From Schizochytrium sp. TIO01 (taxonomy: Eukaryota > Sar > Bigyra > Thraustochytrida > Thraustochytriidae): a DNA stretch of 64,000 nucleotides. The notes below the pieces were generated by a model, which was not told the DNA's origin, ran no database searches, and saw nothing but the letters and a program-made list of their open reading frames with translations. Of this stretch, positions 57,024-64,000 are shown in pieces (within the stretch, counting starts at the first letter, position 1; each line of letters begins with the position of its first letter). The stretch covers positions 3,516,983 to 3,580,982 of the forward strand of contig SMSO01000032.1 in assembly GCA_004764695.1 (NCBI GenBank), written 5' to 3'. A program made the position numbers and the translations under genes.

Positions 57024-59279
57024 CTGGGTAGCTGGTAAAGACGGATGGAATCTCGATGTCGGCTGATCAATTTGCTCAGATATATTTAGTACTTTCATCT
57101 GTAGTTATTCTCTTCAGCTGTGTCTAACATAGTGTTAAAGACCGTAGGTGATTGGACTTAGTTGCCTATTGGTTTTCTTTTATAGTGCATTCGTAGTATA
57201 ATGATTTTGTCTGTAGGCCGAACATATACATTTACTCGCTTCGCTGCTTACAGGCATTTCATAATTGAATCAATGACTCTAATTATCCCGCATCAGAACC
57301 TCCAAGGTTGCTCCGGAGAAACTAAAAAATGTTTCACACACGACCTAGCTGGGCAAGGTGAAGGGTAGACTATGTGTGACAAGCGATGCGAAGTGGGGTA
57401 CTCTATGAAGATTTGACAGAGATCAGTCCATGCAAAATTACCTTTATTAATTGTGAGGTGGGTAAGGATGATAGTTTTATATTCATATATTTTTTCTCCA
57501 CCTTTTTCTGACCACGTACCCTTGGAGTCCAATCAATAATGTTATTTTGTGATGAATCTTTTTTCTGCACTTTTAAAACTAAAGATGCTTTTGTGCTTCT
57601 GGGCATATTCAGTCACATCTTCCTCAAATACTTCGATGAAGTTTCTGTTTGCTTAAAATGATCAGATTATCGTGTCACTTATATCATTGATCGTAATCTG
57701 TCAATAGCCTTGAAAATGCCAAGAAGCTTTGTGACTGTAAATTTTCATCAATTATTTGAAGTTTGATCCTAAGTTTGTTAAATTTGAAGTGCTCCATTGA
57801 TAGGTCTTTGAGGAATCAGCATTACGTAGCAGGTATCCAATAATGTTTAGGAGCAAACATAGTGCATTGAGGAAACTGAAACACTATTTTTGATGGACTA
57901 ATAACTCGTGGGCGAAAGCAATTTCAGATTCATCTAATGTATGAGTGTTGATAAATGAGCGCGAGAGTCATGTCCTCAATGACAAGAAAAGATATAGAGT
58001 AATGCATTAAAAAAGTGATATTTATCATGTACGAGTGTTGATTGGTAAAGGGAATCAAAGTATCGTGAATCGGCACCTAGTTAACTTCTCACTCTCTTCC
58101 AGCTCTATGATTTGAGGCAGAAGCAAAATAAAAAATGGAGATCAAACTCATTAGATTTTGGCGTTGACGTTGACGTGGGTTTTGATCTATATCTCTACTT
58201 TTGATCCAGAGTATTATTTTAACTTTCAATTTGCTGCTTAATTGATATCGAGCACTAAAGCTTACCTCCATTCTATCATACAAGCTAAACTTCAATATGA
58301 AGAAGGGTTAACCTTGATAAGGTAGATTATATCGACCTGGTTGTTGGCAGTTAATGCATTCTATTACTCAATGGTCATTGCCGATAAGTCATACTTGTGA
58401 CAGCGTCAGCATCATATCAACACACCAAGTTTCCAATTCCCACTTCATTCACATACGCCTCAGCGACACGGGCTCCTTTCGCTCTTCCTCGAGATTTTGG
58501 TGCACCTGCAGGATGACATTTCCTCATGCGCCGAAAGTACATTTTTTTAATTCTTTAGTTTTGTTAGCTCTTAGACTTTTCCTTAATCGACGAATAAAAC
58601 CCGCAACATAACATTTTTAAAAGTTGAAATAACAAAAAAGATCAAAGCGATGAATAGCCTCAAAAGCGTCACAGGTTTGCGCTCCTTGGAAAGTCCATAC
58701 CAAGGCGTCGTATGAAAGTAAAGTAAACCTGATCGCCATCATCTTGGCAAAACCATTAGTCTCTTGCACGTCTATTACTCTGCAAAGCTGCGAAACCAAT
58801 GATAACTATAACTTAATATTGACTGTATCATAATCATATCGTCATGATGGTCATGACATGGAAAAAAAGAAAGAAACGAAGATTTTTTATTGTAGTTGAA
58901 AAACATGAAATACAAGTTCTCTAACAGAAAACAATAAAAGAAAAAGAAGAGAAAGAAGAGAAAGAAGGCACTTCGTCGGATAGATAGATACGAGGAATTA
59001 CTCTTACTGCGCAAAGTAGGTTATAAATGGAGTATACTACACATTACAGGTTGCTATAATAGATTATTCTGTGAATAACTCATAGTATTAGACTTACTGC
59101 AAATGGCGAATAGCACAAGCTGTCTGCACCGACCTTGAGCTCGAGTTTGAGCAACCATTCCCGTTCCTCCTACACCATCGCGAAGCTCGCGTGGCGGGTC
59201 GCGATCACAAAGTGGATCTACTCTTTGTCGTGCAGATCTTAGACGCAGCTGGCGGCAATTTTAGGTGTCGAGGGTCGCC
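57024..59279. other. AT-rich spacer
   Basis: A 2.3-kb spacer between two plus-strand genes. A 67-codon minus ATG frame (57403-57606) has a possible splice donor and a mixed composition but no domain, so no gene is called. The GC content rises just before 59280, as expected for the OCRL promoter/5' region. Confidence 0.5.
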
Positions 59280-61928
59280 ATGCGGAGGCTGGGCAGCGGC
59301 TCGGGCGGCGTGCGAGGTGGCTCGGGCACAGGAAGCATCGCTATGGACCCCTTAGATCCTCTTTCGACGGCGTCGTTTGAAGACATTTCTGGGGAGCCTC
59401 AACTGCAGTCGGATGCGGACAAGGAACGAGCTTCACGAATTGTTACGCAAAAGATCCGCGACGAGTGGATCCGCGATCAGCTGCGATCTCGCAAAGATGA
59501 GTTCACGAATTACCATGATTTGAGGGTCTTCGTAGCTACCTGGAATGTTAACGGCAAGAAACCCAATGAGTCAATCGACGCCCTTCTTAGCGTCGGGGGA
59601 TCTGAGAGACCTGACATTTATGTTTGTGGTCTCCAGGAGGTCGTCGATCTCACTGCCAGCAATGTTGTTATGGACTCTGCGTCGAGGGAGCGGACGCAAC
59701 AGTGGATCGAGGCTATTACAGCCACACTCAAACGAAAATATGCTCACGAAGGCCACCATTATAAGCTTCTCACTGCCAGAAACCTTATCGGTGTCATGAT
59801 ATGTGTTTTTGTCAATCGCGTGCATGTGCCATGCATTCCGCGCGTATCCGTGCAGACGACGGTAACTGCAACTGGAGTGATGGGCATGGGCAACAAAGGA
59901 GGCGTGTCAATCCGTTTCCAGCTTTACGACACAACGTTCTGCTTTGTTTGTGCACATTTGGCGGCACATCGTGAGGCTGTGGAGGCTCGGAACACGGATT
60001 ACCGTAATATTATGACCAAATCGCTATTCAAAGACGATGCGCAAGCTCTTGTGAACAGAAGTGCTGAAGAGAGGTTATCCGCTCCAGCAGATGCCACGCA
60101 GCTTCTTCCTGATGGGCATGCGGTATATAACAAAGCAAACGAAGGGGCTCTAGGTGCCGTCAGTCCTGGCGTTAGAGGAGGCGGCTTGGCCCCAGCAACT
60201 TTGCCAGGTTTCGGAACTGTAAACCCAGATGATGCGGACGGAGATAGTGGAGATAATGGAAGCTCTGTAGGTGCAGGAAGCGAGGATGACTTGCAACAAC
60301 ATAGTTCGCTCAACCTTACCCCAGTGCTTGCGCAGGATACCTTTGGCATTTCAGACCATGACTACGTGTTTTGGCTGGGTGACTTCAATTACCGCATGGT
60401 TCTTCCGCATACGATAGAGGATGTCTTCAGGAGAGTTGATAGCAATGATCTAGGCTGGCTCCGTAAAAATGACCAACTTCTTACCGAGCAAGCTGCCGGA
60501 AGAGCATTTGTTGGCTTCAAAGAGGGTGAAATCCAGTTTCTGCCCACGTATAAATTCCAAACGGGGACGAATCAGTATGATCGAAGGCCAGAGAAGAAAA
60601 CTCGAGCGCCGGCATATTGCGACCGCGTTCTCTGGCGCGAGGTGAATGGAGCTGCGGCACGAATCTTGCAGTATGTAAGCTGTCCCACCATGACCATGTC
60701 AGATCACAAACCGGTAATTGCGCTTTTTGATGCGCGCGTAAAAGAAGTAGTGCCTTCAAAGCGGACGGTTGTGTTTCACGAAATTGCTCGTCAGCTCGAT
60801 CGCTGGGAAAACGCAGAAAGACCACAGCTACAGGTTGAGCCTCAGACAATAATGTTTGAAGGTGGCCTCCGCTACATGGAGCGTCGAGAGGAGACAATTT
60901 TGCTGACTAATACGTGCAACGTGCCGGTCGCGTGGCGCTTCACTTCGAATATGGAGGACAAGGCAATTTGCAAGCCTTGGCTCCGTCTTGACCCTGATTT
61001 TGGCCTCATACCCCCTGGGGAACGTGCCGAAATCCGAGTGGTCGCTCTGGTTGAGCACACCACAGCGCGTGCCTTGGCGGCCGGGGCTGATGAACTTGAT
61101 GACATCCTCGTCTTGCGCCTTGAAGGAGGTCGTGACCATTTTATCTGTGTTTCGTCGAGCTTTGCTCCAACATGTTTTGGTGTAGATCTACCAAGGCTTG
61201 TACGGACACACCATGCATTTGCAGCTTCCGCCGACGACATTAAATTGTGTAGACTAGAGCGAGAGGCTCGTCTCGGTATGGCACTGGCAGCCCAGCCATT
61301 GCGACTGCCAAAGGAGCTTTGGTGGCTTTGCAATTTTTTGTGGAACTTTGATCTTCTTAAGGTTTCTCAGATTTTTGTTTGGAGCGCCCGTTTGGCCACT
61401 GCTGATAACTTGAGGACTGTGCGAAGGGCAATTGATGCAGGGCATGAACTAGTGCCGGAAGATGAAGATGGTGCCAGTATAACTGCTGGCCATGCAATGG
61501 CTCATGCTGTTGCAGCTATTATCATCGAGTTTCTCCAAGCACTTCCTGAACCTGTGGTACCTGTGTCATTATTTCCTCGTTTTGACATGGACAGTCAGTC
61601 AATGGACGTTTGGGGCCGTAGGTTTCTCGACCAGCTCCCTCCACTTAACCACAACGTTTTCATTTACATCATTACCTTCCTCCGGGAAGTAGTAAAAAAT
61701 CAACCGTACAATGATGTACAGCCAACAGAGCTTGCGACCTTGTTTGCGCATGTACTATTGCGTCCAAGCGAGGTATTAATGAAGCAAAAGGAGACGTCCA
61801 TGCAAGCCAATGTGCCGTTTGACCTTCCTACGTGGGTTACCGGAGAGAAGAAGGAGTCTACACTTTTACAAATGGCCGAGACTCTAATAATGCATTTCAT
61901 CCAGGCTGACCGAGCTTTTGCTATGTAA
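59280..61928 (+). CDS. OCRL: Inositol polyphosphate 5-phosphatase, OCRL/INPP5B-type
   Basis: An 882-residue protein from the ATG at 59280 (GCCATGC context; the frame is open to 59265 without ATG). The 5-phosphatase domain spans about 80-485: FVATWNVNG, GLQEVV, GNKGGVSIRF, FVCAHLAAH, FWLGDFNYRM, APAYCDRVLW and SDHKPVIALFD are all present. These hold the metal and phosphate-binding residues that remove the 5-phosphate of PI(4,5)P2. An ASH domain (about 525-640) and a RhoGAP-like domain (about 645-882) follow, which is the OCRL/INPP5B order. The RhoGAP loop reads QIFVWSA, lacking the arginine finger, as in animal OCRL, so GAP activity is not expected. A low-complexity insert of about 110 residues (about 247-357) lies inside the catalytic domain. 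Endosomal/Golgi membranes are the usual location. Confidence 0.93.
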   Translation: MRRLGSGSGGVRGGSGTGSIAMDPLDPLSTASFEDISGEPQLQSDADKERASRIVTQKIRDEWIRDQLRSRKDEFTNYHDLRVFVATWNVNGKKPNESIDALLSVGGSERPDIYVCGLQEVVDLTASNVVMDSASRERTQQWIEAITATLKRKYAHEGHHYKLLTARNLIGVMICVFVNRVHVPCIPRVSVQTTVTATGVMGMGNKGGVSIRFQLYDTTFCFVCAHLAAHREAVEARNTDYRNIMTKSLFKDDAQALVNRSAEERLSAPADATQLLPDGHAVYNKANEGALGAVSPGVRGGGLAPATLPGFGTVNPDDADGDSGDNGSSVGAGSEDDLQQHSSLNLTPVLAQDTFGISDHDYVFWLGDFNYRMVLPHTIEDVFRRVDSNDLGWLRKNDQLLTEQAAGRAFVGFKEGEIQFLPTYKFQTGTNQYDRRPEKKTRAPAYCDRVLWREVNGAAARILQYVSCPTMTMSDHKPVIALFDARVKEVVPSKRTVVFHEIARQLDRWENAERPQLQVEPQTIMFEGGLRYMERREETILLTNTCNVPVAWRFTSNMEDKAICKPWLRLDPDFGLIPPGERAEIRVVALVEHTTARALAAGADELDDILVLRLEGGRDHFICVSSSFAPTCFGVDLPRLVRTHHAFAASADDIKLCRLEREARLGMALAAQPLRLPKELWWLCNFLWNFDLLKVSQIFVWSARLATADNLRTVRRAIDAGHELVPEDEDGASITAGHAMAHAVAAIIIEFLQALPEPVVPVSLFPRFDMDSQSMDVWGRRFLDQLPPLNHNVFIYIITFLREVVKNQPYNDVQPTELATLFAHVLLRPSEVLMKQKETSMQANVPFDLPTWVTGEKKESTLLQMAETLIMHFIQADRAFAM

Positions 61929-63369
61929 ACTTGAGACTCTTTCTTGATTTTATAAGTACCAAATCGCTGTTACAAGAGCTTTCACATATATAGCACCTTT
62001 GTTGATTAAATACGTTTCCGCGGTCTCTTGAGCAACATATAGTTATCCTTTTAAAATTAAACTTTTGAGAAGCTACAATTTGGTTACAAATGCAAAAGCC
62101 TTCGTACATCATTTACAACAGAACTCGATTGCAATCTGATTTGTAAAAAGTTGAAAATTCGATTGAATTGATAATTAGTTCCTCGAGGTATTACAAATAT
62201 TTTATTTTGAACAAGTGCCATGGGTACCAGCTGATGAATATAACACAGTGAGAATAACATATACATATTAGTCACCCAAGTGAGCTTCGTACTCAAGAAC
62301 AATGAGCCGGCAGGATGCCATCCTCATAGTTCTCTAGAGTTAGACAACCCAACTTGAATCGCAGTCATGACGTGGACCAATAACAACACAGCGTAACGAT
62401 GGTGAAGGATCTCAAAAGAGGAAGTTTGGCTGCGGCTCCTCATCTGCGGTTCATCTTGAGCTCCACATCATAAAAACCTACCTCCGTTCTTCGATGAAAT
62501 CAAACAACATAGAACAGAACAATCAAAGTGTACTTCAACTCTCCAACTTCTTTTTCTCAAAAGAACCCATGCCCATATAAAGCACCCCCCAGCTTGGACA
62601 TGATGTTCCACTTCGAATACGGTGCATAAGGGTTCTTTGGCGTTCCATAACGTTCAAAATACTTTTAATTTAATACACCCCCCCACATCATGCACTGCGA
62701 CCACGTCATTAGTCTCGTCTCACAATAAGCTGGGAACTTCCAAAAGGCGAAAGAGACGGAAGAAGAGGAAATGGGTCATATAGGAGATAATATGGGGGCG
62801 AAAAGGGTTCCGCACTTTGAGGGAAGTTGCCCTTCTAGCCGAAACTGTAGTGGGACCGGTACGGTGCTGGGTTCTGTAATAAGTGGCTGGTCTGCTGGGC
62901 GGACATATGCTCTATGGGTAGAGGGACAACTAGTACAAGACAAGGTGTGCGATTAGGTAAGGCAGGGCATAATGAGTCATTAGAGTTTCTGGTATGAAGA
63001 TTAGGGACTCTGCGCTTATCAGTGTTTTTGTTTGAAGGAAAAAGGTAGAAAAGAAAGCGATTGTTTGAGCGAGAGCGAGCAAACCTTCAATTCTGCCCAC
63101 TCACTCTCGCGCGGGCTCCCTTGCGCTACCGGCCTCTGCGCCTAATTGTGCAGAAGGCGCCGCTGCGTCTTGGATCCTTGCTAAGCCGGATTTCTAAATA
63201 AGGTGGACCTGACACCAAGTCGATCCCCCGCTCGCCTCGTGTTTGCTGGGTGCTCTGCTGGATAGACCTCGAACTGGTGCTTGAGATAACGTGAAGTAGG
63301 AGAGCACTTGCCTTCTTTGCTAGGTTTCGAAAACCAAAAACCTATCGAGAATTCACAAAGTGCCTCACG
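61929..63369. other. Spacer upstream of the right-edge gene
   Basis: The left part is AT-rich and probably 3' flank of the OCRL gene. The right part (about 62700-63370) is GC-richer and should be the promoter and 5' untranslated region of the gene starting at 63370. A 61-codon ATG frame at 62771-62956 has no domain; it could be an upstream ORF or chance. Confidence 0.5.
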
Positions 63370-64000
63370 ATGGGTCTCGATTATGTCGCACCGACTCCCA
63401 TTGACAATTACTGTCGTCCTGAAATCGAGAGACAAACGGAGCCGAGCGACATTTGGCTGGAATCCCTTCTCGATGTGAATGATGCTGAGATTGAAAAGGC
63501 TGCTGCGGAGATGTCTGATGAGTTCAACAGCTCCAGTAGTGACTCCGAGGGATCCACCTCTACATCCCCTTTCAATGAAACTGACCCCGGACTGCTTTTG
63601 AATAACTTTGATTTTCCGGACGTCGATTTTGACGCTGCGGATCTGTCATGCGACCCGGCCACTTGCTTTGACTCTTCCCTGCCACCTAGCTTTGAGCCAG
63701 TAGCGATGAGCCAACTTGGTAGCCCCTCAGATGGAGACTTACTTCGAGAGGATCACACCTTACCCGCTCCATATGACAGAGTGCAGGTACATCGGCCAAT
63801 GCCAGAGATTGCTGCTTCACTCACAGGAAGAACCTCCGTCTCTATGTCTTCGCCCTCTGCAACCCCTCTGCGTGCAGCACATGAATCCCGCTCACCAATG
63901 GCATCTAGCACTTCATCTAGCTCTACTTCAACAGCTGCAACGACACCAAACCTACCCACGTCCTCGAGTCTCAAGCGCTGCAAACGTAAATCTATTCCTG
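63370..64000 (+). CDS. N-terminal part of an acidic, Ser/Thr-rich protein (runs off the window)
   Basis: The frame opens at the ATG at 63370 (CACGATGG, A at -3) and stays open for 210 codons to the edge. It begins MGLDYVAPTPIDNYCRPEI. Two acidic segments with bulky hydrophobics (DIWLESLLDVNDAEIEKA; LLLNNFDFPDVDFDAADL) look like transcription activation regions. A long Ser/Thr/Pro-rich, probably disordered stretch follows, and the last residues are basic (LKRCKRKS), perhaps a nuclear signal or the start of a DNA-binding domain beyond the edge. No domain is complete, so the family is unknown; a transcription factor is only a guess. A CAG|GTACAT at about 63787 could be a splice donor, but the frame continues through it. 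Confidence 0.65.
   Translation, partial: MGLDYVAPTPIDNYCRPEIERQTEPSDIWLESLLDVNDAEIEKAAAEMSDEFNSSSSDSEGSTSTSPFNETDPGLLLNNFDFPDVDFDAADLSCDPATCFDSSLPPSFEPVAMSQLGSPSDGDLLREDHTLPAPYDRVQVHRPMPEIAASLTGRTSVSMSSPSATPLRAAHESRSPMASSTSSSSTSTAATTPNLPTSSSLKRCKRKSIP

Overview
This is nuclear DNA of a eukaryote with large, mostly intron-poor protein genes separated by long AT-rich, microsatellite-rich spacers. Recognisable eukaryote-only proteins include cytochrome c oxidase subunit 6b, CCR4-NOT subunit 11, an OCRL-type inositol 5-phosphatase, an OTUD6-type deubiquitinase, and a protein with many IQ motifs, two WW domains and three B-box-like fingers. That last architecture, the single-exon style and the serine/asparagine-rich disordered tails suggest a stramenopile, most likely a thraustochytrid/labyrinthulomycete. 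'Eukaryote' is firm; the finer placement is inference.

Layout. 0-6.3 kb: COX6B (minus) and a 645-residue TPR-type protein (minus), with spacer between. 6.3-15 kb: spacer with GC-rich islands and short repeats. 15.1-16.6 kb: CNOT11 (minus). 16.6-39.75 kb: a 23-kb gene-poor stretch holding most of the simple-sequence repeats in the window. It contains only weak gene candidates; the best is an LSM-fold-like segment near 35.1 kb that resembles the NatC subunit NAA38. 39.75-63.4 kb: the gene-rich half. In order it holds a PH-domain kinase-like protein (plus), a two-exon sulfotransferase (minus), a coiled-coil protein with a Cys/His tail (plus), a RING E3 (minus), the IQ/WW/B-box protein (minus), the OTU deubiquitinase (plus) and the OCRL-type phosphatase (plus). 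At the right edge an acidic, Ser/Thr-rich protein starts at 63370 and runs off the window.

The genes are not an operon and do not form one pathway. Several touch signalling and ubiquitin biology (kinase-like protein, phosphoinositide phosphatase, RING E3, OTU protease), but their adjacency is probably ordinary eukaryotic gene order. Several long open frames extend upstream of any ATG, so starts here were moved to the first in-frame ATG. No tRNA, rRNA, CRISPR array, telomere repeat or recognisable transposon was found. The points most worth a second look are the kinase-like protein with an altered DFG motif, the intron-split sulfotransferase with a hydrophobic insert, the overlapping inverted repeats at 46.35-46.41 kb, and the LSM-like frame at 35.1 kb.
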